From IMG/VR virus record IMGVR_UViG_3300008448_000024, positions 30,275-94,274 of that record: a stretch of 64,000 nucleotides of DNA. One strand, 5' to 3'. The notes below the pieces were generated by a model. The model did no database searches. It saw only the letters and a list, made by a program, of their open reading frames with translations, and was not told the origin of the DNA. This document shows, piece after piece, positions 25,219-34,014 of this stretch; the stretch's first letter is position 1, and each line of letters begins with the position of its first letter. The position numbers and the translations under genes were made by a program. The stretch comes from a virus.

Positions 25219-25586
25219 TTTTTTATTTCTTTTTTTAATTTTTCTAACATCTCAGTTAGAGTTAATACTGGAATACCTGTATAATTTTGTGATAATTTAA
25301 TTTTTTTAGAATCCTCTTCATAATTAGAAGCTAAGTATAGTATAGTGTGATCATCTATGTATACACCAAAGCCTCCACGATCAACATATTTCTTTTTTAC
25401 AACGTCTATCATAGGGTACATATAGCAATTTGTTGTTTTTTCAACTTCATCGCATTTATAGCTGCTATCTTCACATAAGATTAATCTATGATCTATTCCA
25501 GCCTCATTTAAGTACTCAACCATAGCTTTACATTTAGAACAAGCAGATAATGCGTACAATATAATATTACTCTTCTCCATCTTCAT
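25215..25586 (-). CDS. Glutaredoxin-like protein
   Basis: 123 residues. ILYALSACSKCKAMVEYLNE carries a C-x-x-C (CSKC, residues 16-19) at the end of the first strand, as in thioredoxin-fold enzymes. The usual cis-Pro region is altered (NYTGIPVLTLTE near 102 may hold it). The middle (DVVKKKYVDRGGFGVYIDDH) is an insertion. Phage glutaredoxins serve as electron donors for ribonucleotide reductase. The start could also be Met3 at 25580. The upstream small gene overlaps this start. Confidence 0.6.
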   Translation of the reverse strand: MKMEKSNIILYALSACSKCKAMVEYLNEAGIDHRLILCEDSSYKCDEVEKTTNCYMYPMIDVVKKKYVDRGGFGVYIDDHTILYLASNYEEDSKKIKLSQNYTGIPVLTLTEMLEKLKKEIKK

Positions 25587-25734
25587 CTAATAGTTTTTGA
25601 TCTAATTCAGACAATAAATTAAATAATGCTACTTTCTCTTCAGGTGAAAAATCATCTTCATTTTCACTTATGTAGTAATATAACATTATTATGTCTTCTT
25701 CTTTTAAATTACTTTTTAGTTCATCAATATTCAT
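25567..25734 (-). CDS. Small acidic protein (55 aa)
   Basis: 55 residues beginning MNIDELKSNLKEEDIIMLYY and ending in an acidic DEDGEE tail. It is predicted helical. It is the first gene of the minus-strand run, overlaps the glutaredoxin-like start by about 20 bases, and follows the divergent intergenic region. No family is recognised. Confidence 0.55.
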   Translation of the reverse strand: MNIDELKSNLKEEDIIMLYYYISENEDDFSPEEKVALFNLLSELDQKLLDEDGEE

Positions 25735-26094
25735 ATAGCTTTTTTTCTATAAGCACTTCCCGCTTTAAAGGGTTGTGTTTTTTTCCGTTTTAATATTTGT
25801 TTTATTTCTAGTTCCCCTTAGCGGTTTTATCCGTCGGCTCCTATCCGATATTAAACTAGGTTTTATAACTTATATCTATTTATATACCTGACGCTATATT
25901 ATTAAGACACCTGGTAGTTTTGTTGCCATTTAATCTAAAAACTCGCTCATGGAATTTCACCAAGCTACGGTATAGAGCTTAAATCAAAACATTAATACAG
26001 CTAATATAACAAATAATATTGATATAAAAAAATTAATTTCACAATATTTTTAATTTTTTTTATTAAACAATACTGTATTATATTAGTAGTACTT
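25735..26094. other. Divergent intergenic region between the minus-strand and plus-strand gene blocks
   Basis: 360 bases with no plausible gene. It is very AT-rich towards the primase side. The minus side has short GC islands with local hairpins: ccc/ggg around an inner ctttaaag palindrome (25759-25772), cgg-ttttat-ccg, a doubled tatccg around cggctcc, and aagct/agctt (25962-25980). TATATTAGTAGT lies at 26079-26090. Position suggests bidirectional early promoters and possibly a replication origin; neither is shown by the sequence alone. Confidence 0.5.
26079..26090 (+). promoter_or_regulatory. TATATTAGTAGT promoter-like motif
   Basis: Identical 12-mer to 2512-2523, ending four bases before the primase ATG. 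If it contains a -10 box, the transcript would be leaderless or nearly so. Confidence 0.35.
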
Positions 26095-27081
26095 ATGACT
26101 AGACAAAATCTAAAAATAAATACTGACATTTCTGATAAAACAACGCAACAACTAGTATTAGGCGTATTAGAAAACAGTTTTGGTAAGGCAAAACGCGATA
26201 AAAAAGATAATTATATATTCCATTGTCCATTTTGTAATCATAAAAAGCCTAAATTAGTTGTCAATATTAAGACTGGAAAGTATAACTGTTGGACGTGTGA
26301 GCCTGCAACGAAAGGAACAAAGCCAGACTCTTTATTAAAGAAGGCAAATGCTTCAAAAGAAGCTATAAAAGAGATTAGGTCTTATTATAATATAAAGAAG
26401 TTTGATCTTAATGAGAAAGAAGAGACTAGAGTAGCTGCACTACCAATTGAATATAAGAGCATTAATATTCCAGGTAAGTCTCTACTAGAAAAAAAGGTAG
26501 TAAATTACTTAATAAATGATAGAGGTTTGTCAAAATTAGATATTATTAAGTACAATATAGGTTATTGTGAAACTGGAAAATTTGCTAATAAGGTCATCAT
26601 ACCTTCATACGATTTAGATGGTCGTTTAAATTATTTTGTAGCAAGATCTATAGATAAATTAGCTAAGTCAGCACATGACGCTTGTAGTGTAGATAAGAAT
26701 TCATTGATTGGATTTGAATACTATATTAATTGGGATGTACCAATCGTATTATGTGAAGGCGCTTTCGATGCTATAGCGATAAAAAGAAACGCTATACCAT
26801 TATTTGGTAAGACAATATCTAAGGCGTTAATGAAAAAATTAGTAGAATCTAAAGTAAAAACTATTTATGTAGTATTGGATAATGATGCACTTAAAAAATC
26901 TATGGAATATGTAGAGACTCTTATCAATTATGGAAAAGATGTGTATCACATAAACTTAGAAGAAAAAGATCCTTCGAAGATTGGATTTAATGGTATGATT
27001 AAAATATTACAAAAAGCAAAACCTATAAAATCCGAAGACCTATTTTTTAAAAAAATGCAAATGATAATAGCTAGAGCATGA
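26095..27081 (+). CDS. DNA primase (gp61/DnaG-type)
   Basis: 328 residues, close to T4 gp61 (342). A zinc-binding region HCPFCNHKKPKLVVNIKTGK then YNCWTCE (residues 43-69) gives CxxC...CxxC. The TOPRIM core follows: IVLCEGAFDAIAIK (near 218) with the catalytic Glu, and IYVVLDNDA for the DxD-type acidic residues. It synthesises RNA primers for lagging-strand replication with a helicase that is outside this window. The stop overlaps the start of the fused nuclease gene. Confidence 0.8.
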   Translation: MTRQNLKINTDISDKTTQQLVLGVLENSFGKAKRDKKDNYIFHCPFCNHKKPKLVVNIKTGKYNCWTCEPATKGTKPDSLLKKANASKEAIKEIRSYYNIKKFDLNEKEETRVAALPIEYKSINIPGKSLLEKKVVNYLINDRGLSKLDIIKYNIGYCETGKFANKVIIPSYDLDGRLNYFVARSIDKLAKSAHDACSVDKNSLIGFEYYINWDVPIVLCEGAFDAIAIKRNAIPLFGKTISKALMKKLVESKVKTIYVVLDNDALKKSMEYVETLINYGKDVYHINLEEKDPSKIGFNGMIKILQKAKPIKSEDLFFKKMQMIIARA

Positions 27082-30000
27082 GTAAAGTAAAAAAATGTAA
27101 ATTAAAGATTAGTAAATTAGATAGAATCATTCATATATCTGATATACATGTAAGAAATTACAAAAGACATGATGAATATAGACGAGTATTTCATACTTTG
27201 TACAATCAACTAAGAGAAACGATTAAAGAGAATGATCTTATTTGTTTGACTGGAGATATTGTGCACTCAAAAACTGATGTTAGTCCTGAACTATTTCAAG
27301 AGGTGCAAGATCTATTAAAAAATTTAAGCGAGATAGCGCCTGTATTAATGATTCCAGGTAATCACGACGCTAACTTAAATAATGCGCATAGAATGGATGC
27401 ATTAACGCCAATAGTCAATGCAATCGATAATGATAATTTTGTATACTTTAAAAATTCTGGTATACTTCAAATAGCAGATGTTAAATTCTATCATTGGTCT
27501 GTGTTTGATGAGATTTCTAAGTACCCTAAAAGACAAGTTGAAGATACGTGCACCAGCATAGCATTATTTCATGGATTAGTAAATAATTCGACAACCGAAG
27601 ACGGCTTTATATTACAATCTGAGAGCATTAAGGCTTCTATGTTTAGCGATTTTGACTTAACTCTATTAGGAGATATACATAAGCACCAATACTTAGATGA
27701 AAATAAAACTATAGCATATCCAGGTTCACTTATTCAACAAAACCATGGTGAAGATTTAGTGCATGGATATATGATATGGGACCTAAACAATAAATCTTCT
27801 GAATTTGTTGAGGTGGTTAATGATACTGCTTTTTATACGATAGAGATTAATAATGGTATATATGAAAAATTACCAACTAATTTACAAAAAAATCTGTATT
27901 TACGAATAAAATACAAAAATACTGATCAATCTACTATAAAAACTATTGTTAATGAAATAAAGCAAGATCATAATATAGTAGAACTATCTTATAAACCAAT
28001 ACGTGATTTTTCTGCAAGAAGTAGTAGTGCCAATGAAGTAAAAGGCGTAGATTTTAGATCTGTAGATCAACAAAAATTATTATTAAAGAAGTATCTAAAT
28101 CAAAAATATAAATTAAGTAAAGAATCACTATCAATAATATATGCTATAAATGATCAAGTAAATAAAAGTCTAAGTAAGAACGAAATACCTAGAAATAGTC
28201 TATGGTTGCCTAAATTCTTTGAGTTTGAAAACATGTTTAGTTATGGAAAAGATAACCATGTAGATTTTTCAAAAATGGAAGGGACATATGGTATATTTGC
28301 GCCTAATGCAAGCGGTAAATCTACACTATTAGACGCATTAACCTATTGTATATTCGATAAATGTACTAAGACTACTCGAGGACATCAAGTTATGAATAGT
28401 TCTAGTAATTCTTTTTATTGTAAATTAAACTTTGAATTGAATGGTATAGATTATTTTATTGAAAGAAATGCAAAAAGACAAAAAAATGGAAATGTTAGAG
28501 TTGAGGTAGATTTTTATCAATTAGATAGAGAAGGTAATAAGACTTCTTTAAATGGCAAGGAGCGTACAGATACTAATAATAATATTAAAAATCTTCTTGG
28601 CAACTATGAAGACTTTGTGTTGACTACTTTATCTACTCAGAGTGGTAATTCTGGCTTCATTGATATGAATCAAAAAGACAGGAAAGATCTTCTTTCCCAG
28701 TTTCTAGACATAGGCGTATTTGAAGAATTATATAGTATTGCTAATGAAAGTTCAAAAGAAGCAGGAACTATATTTAAACATCACCAAAAAACAGATTATG
28801 AAGCGGAATTAACTATTGCAGACTCTGAAATTAAAGAAAAGCAAAAGCTATTAGACTTAAAACAAAAAGAACGTAATAAACTTGTAAAAGATAGAACAAA
28901 TTTATCAGATAGAGCATTACAATTAGCAACAAAATTACAATTAGTTGATGAGTCGCTAATAGATGAGACTATGCTTATTGATAGAAAAAATGATGCTAAT
29001 TCTATACTTAGTTCAACCTTAGTAAAATTAAAGATAAATGAAGGTAAACAAACCACTAATAACGAAGAATTAGACAGTATAAAAAAACGTTTAGACTTAA
29101 TTGATGTTACAAAAATAGAAAGCGATGAAAAAGAATTAAAAGCTCAAATGACTGAGTATCACAATCTTAATTTAGAAGTAAAAAAGATGGAAAGTGATAT
29201 GTTACATAAGCGTAAAAAAATGGAAAATCTTAAAGAATTAAAGTATGATCCTAATTGCGTTTATTGCATGGAAAATGTATTCGTTAAGGACGCTATTAAG
29301 ACAAAAGATGAAATAGAGAAGGATGAATTAGCTCTTAGTAAAATATTAATAGCTAAAAGTCAGTTAAAAGATAAGTTAGATGAGTCTACAAAAAAAAATG
29401 AAGCGATAAAAAGCGAATATTCTAGTCTAATAAACCAATTAAATAACTGTAACAAAAATAATTTAATATACCAAAAAGAATCCATAAGTTTAAATGATAC
29501 AATAGAAAAAATAAAACAAGGCATACAAAAAATAGAAGATAAGTTACAAGAAAGACAAAGATTAGAAAAAACTATTCAGCAAAACCAAAAAATAAATGAC
29601 GAACTAGTAATAGTCAAACTAAATTTAAAAACAGTAGAGGATAGTTTAAACCAAATAGATGATTGTATATCAAAAACTAGCATAGATGTTAAGGTACTAG
29701 AAAATACTATAAGATCTATACATCAAAAGATAGAAGAACGAAATAAATACGAAGAGATATATAAGCACTATCAATATTATTTAGAGGCGGTACATAGAGA
29801 TGGCATACCACATGACTTAATAGCAATAACTATACCTCAAATAGAAGAAGAGGTGAATAACATACTATCACAGTTAGTAGATTTTAAAATAGTATTACAA
29901 ACTGATGATAAGAACGTTAACGCCTATATCGCATATAGTGAAGATCACTTTTGGCCATTAGAATTAACGTCTGGGATGGAGAAATTTATATCTTCTTTAG

Positions 30001-30242
30001 CTATTAGAACATCATTAATTGGAATATCTACATTGCCTAGACCTAATTTCATCGCGATTGATGAAGGCTTTGGAGCTCTAGATAAGTCTAATTTATCATC
30101 TATGGCAATGCTATTTGATTATTTAAAATCTCAATTTAAGTTTATACTAATTATATCACATATAGATTCTATGAGAGACATAGTTGATTCACATGTAGAG
30201 GTTAATAAAATCAATGGAAAGTCAAACGTAAAGCACAACTAA
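27078..30242 (+). CDS. Fused Mre11-Rad50-type (gp47-gp46) recombination nuclease
   Basis: 1,054 residues. Residues 1-330 are an Mre11/SbcD/gp47 phosphoesterase: SDIHVR, LTGDIVHSK, PGNHDANL, and later FHGLV and LLGDIHKHQ supply the metal ligands. Residues from about 375 are Rad50/SbcC/gp46: FENMFSYGKD, Walker A GIFAPNASGKST near 405, long coiled coils, a zinc hook CVYC near 727, signature LTSGMEKF near 963 and Walker B FIAIDEGFGALD near 990. Both halves look intact, so the enzyme is one chain where T4 has two genes. It processes DNA ends for recombination-dependent replication. It is coupled to the primase by a four-base overlap. Confidence 0.9.
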   Translation: MSKVKKCKLKISKLDRIIHISDIHVRNYKRHDEYRRVFHTLYNQLRETIKENDLICLTGDIVHSKTDVSPELFQEVQDLLKNLSEIAPVLMIPGNHDANLNNAHRMDALTPIVNAIDNDNFVYFKNSGILQIADVKFYHWSVFDEISKYPKRQVEDTCTSIALFHGLVNNSTTEDGFILQSESIKASMFSDFDLTLLGDIHKHQYLDENKTIAYPGSLIQQNHGEDLVHGYMIWDLNNKSSEFVEVVNDTAFYTIEINNGIYEKLPTNLQKNLYLRIKYKNTDQSTIKTIVNEIKQDHNIVELSYKPIRDFSARSSSANEVKGVDFRSVDQQKLLLKKYLNQKYKLSKESLSIIYAINDQVNKSLSKNEIPRNSLWLPKFFEFENMFSYGKDNHVDFSKMEGTYGIFAPNASGKSTLLDALTYCIFDKCTKTTRGHQVMNSSSNSFYCKLNFELNGIDYFIERNAKRQKNGNVRVEVDFYQLDREGNKTSLNGKERTDTNNNIKNLLGNYEDFVLTTLSTQSGNSGFIDMNQKDRKDLLSQFLDIGVFEELYSIANESSKEAGTIFKHHQKTDYEAELTIADSEIKEKQKLLDLKQKERNKLVKDRTNLSDRALQLATKLQLVDESLIDETMLIDRKNDANSILSSTLVKLKINEGKQTTNNEELDSIKKRLDLIDVTKIESDEKELKAQMTEYHNLNLEVKKMESDMLHKRKKMENLKELKYDPNCVYCMENVFVKDAIKTKDEIEKDELALSKILIAKSQLKDKLDESTKKNEAIKSEYSSLINQLNNCNKNNLIYQKESISLNDTIEKIKQGIQKIEDKLQERQRLEKTIQQNQKINDELVIVKLNLKTVEDSLNQIDDCISKTSIDVKVLENTIRSIHQKIEERNKYEEIYKHYQYYLEAVHRDGIPHDLIAITIPQIEEEVNNILSQLVDFKIVLQTDDKNVNAYIAYSEDHFWPLELTSGMEKFISSLAIRTSLIGISTLPRPNFIAIDEGFGALDKSNLSSMAMLFDYLKSQFKFILIISHIDSMRDIVDSHVEVNKINGKSNVKHN

Positions 30243-30245
30243 TGT

Positions 30246-30253
30246 ATATTTAT
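30246..30253 (+). promoter_or_regulatory. ATATTTAT late-promoter-like box
   Basis: tATATTTAT ends only four bases before the ATG at 30258 and begins four bases after the previous stop. It is the first box of the tagged-protein cluster. Confidence 0.45.
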
Positions 30254-30257
30254 TTAT

Positions 30258-31199
30258 ATGGTAAATAAAGTAATAGCTGTATATCCAGGCAGATTCCAAC
30301 CTATGGGAAGACACCATGCCGCTACATTTAAGTGGCTTCAAGACAAGTTTGGTAAAGAAAACTCTTACATAGTGACTTCTGATAAGGTAGAAATGCCTAA
30401 AAGTCCATTAAACTTTTCAGAAAAAGCTACAATTGCGAGCAAATATGGATTTGGAGACAATATTGTTAGAGTTAAAAACCCATATAAAGCAGAAGAAGTA
30501 ACTTCAAAGTATGATCCAGAGACTACTGCCATTGTTTTTATGGTAGGTAAAAAAGATATGGAAGAGGATCCAAGATTTAAGATAGGCGTAAAGAAAGATG
30601 GAACGCCCGGATATTTTAGAAAGTATGAACAAGGTAAGAAAATGCAGCCTTTTACAAAACATGGTTATTTAATAGTAGCTCCTCACGTATCTCTTAAAAC
30701 ACCAGATGGACAAGAGATGAGCGGAACAAGTATACGTTCAGTGTTATCTAATCCTAAATCAACACCAGATGAATTTAAAAGTATATTTGGTTGGTATGAT
30801 CCAAAAATAGAGAAAATGATTAAATCTAAATTTCATATGAAAGAAGAAAGAATAAGTCTTATGGAATTATTAGAAGAAGATCTTAGTCATGGGCTAATAA
30901 CTTTAGCTATTATGGGTGGAGTAATATTAAGTGCTGATATTGGTACATGGATGGATGATCCTAATGCATCTATTCTTAAAGGATGGTTCAATAATTTAAA
31001 AACAGCGTGGAAAAAATTTAGATTCAAGAGAGAGGTGCTACCCATTATCAATAAATTAAAAGATGATCCAGAAATTCTAGATTTTTTAAAGCAACCTCAA
31101 AATATACAAATTGGTAATTGGAAAAAATTAATTGCTAAAAAGCTAAATGATAAAGAAATGCAGTATTTGGATAAAATCTATAAAAAGTATTTCCTTTAA
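30258..31199 (+). CDS. NMNAT/cytidylyltransferase-like enzyme with C-terminal extension after an internal (L)LEE site
   Basis: 313 residues. The N-terminal 190 residues form a nucleotidyltransferase: VYPGRFQPMGRHHAATF has the GRFQP...HH (HxGH-type) motif and EMSGTSIRSVL near 153 the C-terminal SGTxIR motif of NMNAT/NadR-type enzymes. Residues 199-209 (ISLMELLEEDL) mimic the N-terminal tag of other proteins, followed by a hydrophobic segment (LITLAIMGGVILSADI) and a charged helical domain. The enzyme part could make NAD or another nucleotide cofactor. Cleavage at the internal site would free the C-terminal domain; this is inference. Confidence 0.7.
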   Translation: MVNKVIAVYPGRFQPMGRHHAATFKWLQDKFGKENSYIVTSDKVEMPKSPLNFSEKATIASKYGFGDNIVRVKNPYKAEEVTSKYDPETTAIVFMVGKKDMEEDPRFKIGVKKDGTPGYFRKYEQGKKMQPFTKHGYLIVAPHVSLKTPDGQEMSGTSIRSVLSNPKSTPDEFKSIFGWYDPKIEKMIKSKFHMKEERISLMELLEEDLSHGLITLAIMGGVILSADIGTWMDDPNASILKGWFNNLKTAWKKFRFKREVLPIINKLKDDPEILDFLKQPQNIQIGNWKKLIAKKLNDKEMQYLDKIYKKYFL

Positions 31200-31215
31200 G
31201 ATATAAAATAAAAAT

Positions 31216-32268
31216 ATGAATTTAATTAAAATTTTATTAAGCGAAGGTGGAACTGGTGGTCATATGGCACATCCATTCGATTTACCTCAAGTAAATACTG
31301 GAAATGAGTTACTAAAGTCTTTTATATATGCAGTAAAATCATTACAAAAAAATCCCGCATCGGTTAAAATAGATGGAGTAAATGCATCAGTTAGGTTAGT
31401 TAAATTAGACGGAAAACAACAATTTGTTATGGATAGAGGCTCTAATAAGCCTTTAGACGTAAAAGGTATAACTAAAGCTGACTTAGAAGATAGATTTGCG
31501 CCTGGTCATGGTATGGTTAAGATTGGAGGAGAGGTATTAGACATATTTAATGAGTCTTTACCAAAAATAACCAAAGAGCTACAGGTTTTAGGTCTACTTA
31601 ATGATCCAAATATACTACTAAATATAGAATATGTATCAGGAAAGACTAATGTTCAAGATTATGGTAAAAACTTCTTAGCAATACATGGTCTTTTAAAAAT
31701 AGAGCAAGTTACTCCAACTAGAAGAGCTGCAAAAGAGACATCTTATGATAAAAAAGCTTTAGATTCGATGATAAAAAAGATGGGTCCTATAGCTAAGTCA
31801 AAGGATTTTGAAGTATTAGGATCTATACCAGCTACTTTTAAAAATGAGCCAAACTTTTCAAGTGAATTATCAAAATCTTACACAGTTAATTACACAAAAG
31901 ATAAAAAAGAGACTAAAAGTTTAAAAGATTGGTTAAAAACTACTAAAGTTCCTAAAGGCGTAAAAATAACCTTAGCAGATGGTAAAAAAGTAGATGCTTT
32001 AAGTAAGCAGGTATTTGTTGCTATAAAGAATGGAACGCCTTTAGATAAATTAGTAGCAAATAAAAACGAATACAAGAGTGCAATAGATGGATATGTTACC
32101 TATCTAGCAACAATGCAATTAGGCGATTCAGTATTAAAATCAATGGAAAGTCCACTTGGAGACGTAGATCAACAAGAGGGCATCGTAATAAGAGATAAAA
32201 GTATATATGATAAGCCCTTTAAGATAACGGGTTCATTTATTTTAAGAGGATTAGGTACATCATTTTAG
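31216..32268 (+). CDS. Tagged ATP-dependent polynucleotide ligase-like nucleotidyltransferase
   Basis: 350 residues. The N-terminus MNLIKILLSEGGTGG is a tag ending L-S-E before Gly. Motif I is ASVKIDGVNASVRLV (KxDG, adenylated Lys near residue 55). Later come LLNIEYVSGKT, motif IV QEGIVIRDKS (near 322), and motif V YDKPFKITGSF. These blocks fit the covalent nucleotidyltransferase core of DNA and RNA ligases. No OB or other extra domain is obvious, and whether the substrate is RNA or DNA cannot be told. The conserved opening HMAHPFDLP is shared by relatives in aquatic T4-like phages as far as I recall. Confidence 0.65.
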   Translation: MNLIKILLSEGGTGGHMAHPFDLPQVNTGNELLKSFIYAVKSLQKNPASVKIDGVNASVRLVKLDGKQQFVMDRGSNKPLDVKGITKADLEDRFAPGHGMVKIGGEVLDIFNESLPKITKELQVLGLLNDPNILLNIEYVSGKTNVQDYGKNFLAIHGLLKIEQVTPTRRAAKETSYDKKALDSMIKKMGPIAKSKDFEVLGSIPATFKNEPNFSSELSKSYTVNYTKDKKETKSLKDWLKTTKVPKGVKITLADGKKVDALSKQVFVAIKNGTPLDKLVANKNEYKSAIDGYVTYLATMQLGDSVLKSMESPLGDVDQQEGIVIRDKSIYDKPFKITGSFILRGLGTSF

Positions 32269-32274
32269 TAGTGT

Positions 32275-33180
32275 ATGGAAGATCAACAAAGAATATCGAT
32301 TTATACTGACTTTTTAAAGTATTGTTATAGAGAATTAGGCATAAAACAAGCGCCTAAGATAGATTTCACTACTGATAAGAAATTTGCAACTACTAATCAT
32401 AGTTTTGGTGGATATGTACCTTCTCAACAAAGTATTATTGTATATATAAACAATAGAAATATCGCTGATGTATTAAGAACATTGGCACATGAATTAGTAC
32501 ATCATAGCCAGAATGAAAATGGACTATTAACTCAAGAATCGGGTGAAACTGGGTCTGATATTGAGAATGAGGCTAACTCAAAAGCTGGAATTTTACTTAG
32601 AAATTACGGAAAAGTCAATCCTATCATATATGAAAGAGTAGATATGTCTATTCTTAGAGAGGATTTACAAAAATATGAGTTATATTGTGATATGGATGGA
32701 GTTCTTTGCGATTTTGATGCTCAATTTGATCACTACTTTGGTTTAAATCCAAAAGAATACATACAAGATCGAGGAGAAAAATCATTTGAGAATGCTATAG
32801 AAGAAGGTGGGATAGAATTTTGGTCTACTATGCCATGGTTTCCTAATAGTGAAAAACTTTGGAGCAGAATAGGTAAGTTTGGAGTAAACATACTATCAAG
32901 CCCTAGCAATTTTTCAGCTGCAAAAGAAGGAAAGCTGCTATGGATAAAGAAACACTTAAATCCACAACCTAAAAAAATAATATTTAAACAGACAGGGGAT
33001 AAGCATACCGTATTAGTAGGTAAATCTCAAGTAGAAATAGAGCATTCTGTATTAATAGATGATTATTCAGTTAATTTAAAACCTTGGATGGCGATGGGTG
33101 GTATAGGAATTAAACATGAAAATGAATCAAATACTTCTCACATACTACAAACATTAGATAAAAATGATAAAACTAACTAA
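32275..33180 (+). CDS. Zincin-like domain fused to HAD-type 5'-nucleotidase across an internal LRE site
   Basis: 301 residues. Residues 1-120 hold a HELVH zinc motif (72-76, in LAHELVHHSQNENG) with a possible third ligand in the following ENEAN helix. Residues 124-130 (MSILRED) mimic the tag with L-R-E. Residues 137-300 are a HAD phosphatase: YCDMDGVLCDFD for motif I, LSSPSN for motif II, and VLIDDYSVNLKPW for motif IV, as in 5'(3')-deoxyribonucleotidases. If the internal LRE is cut, two separate enzymes would result. The start codon follows the previous stop by six bases, and the 3' end overlaps the next start. Confidence 0.7.
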   Translation: MEDQQRISIYTDFLKYCYRELGIKQAPKIDFTTDKKFATTNHSFGGYVPSQQSIIVYINNRNIADVLRTLAHELVHHSQNENGLLTQESGETGSDIENEANSKAGILLRNYGKVNPIIYERVDMSILREDLQKYELYCDMDGVLCDFDAQFDHYFGLNPKEYIQDRGEKSFENAIEEGGIEFWSTMPWFPNSEKLWSRIGKFGVNILSSPSNFSAAKEGKLLWIKKHLNPQPKKIIFKQTGDKHTVLVGKSQVEIEHSVLIDDYSVNLKPWMAMGGIGIKHENESNTSHILQTLDKNDKTN

Positions 33181-33403
33181 AATATTAGAAGAAAGCAAAA
33201 AACTTGGATCAATTGAATATCCAGATGATCATAAGCCAGGCTTAAAAGTACCAACTGGCGGCTCAATGTGCGCTAATTGTGAATATTGGATAAAAGATGG
33301 TAATATGTGTAAAAATGAATACTGGTTAAAGTGGAATAAAGGAAAAGCTAAAATACCACATGCAGGTAATCAATACTGCTGCGACTGGTGGCATAAACAA
33401 TAA
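33164..33403 (+). CDS. Tagged small Cys-rich metal-binding protein
   Basis: 79 residues starting MIKLTKILEESKKLG, the tag with I-L-E and L-E-E sites. The body holds five Cys residues: MCANCEYW, MCKNEYW and QYCCDWWHK, an arrangement suggesting a zinc or iron-sulfur site. It overlaps the end of the preceding gene by 17 bases, so it is translated within the same run. Function unknown; small Cys-rich phage proteins may be structural or redox-active. Confidence 0.6.
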   Translation: MIKLTKILEESKKLGSIEYPDDHKPGLKVPTGGSMCANCEYWIKDGNMCKNEYWLKWNKGKAKIPHAGNQYCCDWWHKQ

Positions 33404-33418
33404 AAATAAAATACTGTT

Positions 33419-33991
33419 ATGAAAGAACAATCAAACTTAAAGAGAGAATTTAGTAAAAAAGACGTACAACGAATGCGCAATATCATAACAGGTAAAGCTG
33501 GTGATAGAACACAAGTACTTTCTGGTTATCAAAAACAAGAAATAGAACACAAAGAGGGAGATATTTGGGAAGAAAGCGGTAAAAAGTGGACTATAAAAAA
33601 TGGAATTAAGCAAACCGTAACTGTTATGGATCGATTTAAGAAGTTAGTAGTGCTTCCATTATGTTGTCCAAACTGTAATAAACCAATGAAACTTAATGAT
33701 TTGAATAAAAAAATGTATGCTATTCACTCTACATGCTTTGATTGCGTTTTAGAAAAAGAACAAAAAATAAAGTTAAGCGGTAATTGGGAAGAGTATACAA
33801 AAGGTGTACTATCTAATAATCATAACGTATATTTAGGTGATGTAGAACAAGCGTTAGAGGCATGGTACAATGAAAACGAGTCTTTTATTACTGAAGCTGG
33901 AGATGTAGAGACATGGAAAGGTGGTAATAAAAAAGAAATATATGATCAACTAAAAAAACAGTTAACCAAAATAAAGGAAGAAAACGGTTGA
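33419..33991 (+). CDS. Zinc-ribbon-like protein with C-terminal ITE site
   Basis: 190 residues. The N-terminus is basic and helical (SKKDVQRMRNIITGK), then IWEESGKKWTIKNGIKQTV and a CCPNC...CFDC pair (near 79-116) form a probable zinc ribbon. YNENESFITEAGDVETWKGG near residue 160 contains I-T-E before Ala, which looks like the sites elsewhere at N-termini. No N-terminal tag is present, so a processing site near the C-terminus would be unusual. The first residues are not hydrophobic. Confidence 0.55.
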   Translation: MKEQSNLKREFSKKDVQRMRNIITGKAGDRTQVLSGYQKQEIEHKEGDIWEESGKKWTIKNGIKQTVTVMDRFKKLVVLPLCCPNCNKPMKLNDLNKKMYAIHSTCFDCVLEKEQKIKLSGNWEEYTKGVLSNNHNVYLGDVEQALEAWYNENESFITEAGDVETWKGGNKKEIYDQLKKQLTKIKEENG

Positions 33992-33998
33992 TATTTAT
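33991..33998 (+). promoter_or_regulatory. ATATTTAT late-promoter-like box
   Basis: gATATTTATA overlaps the last base of the preceding stop codon and ends 16 bases before the ATG at 34015. Confidence 0.55.
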
Positions 33999-34014
33999 AG
34001 ATAAAACAATTATT

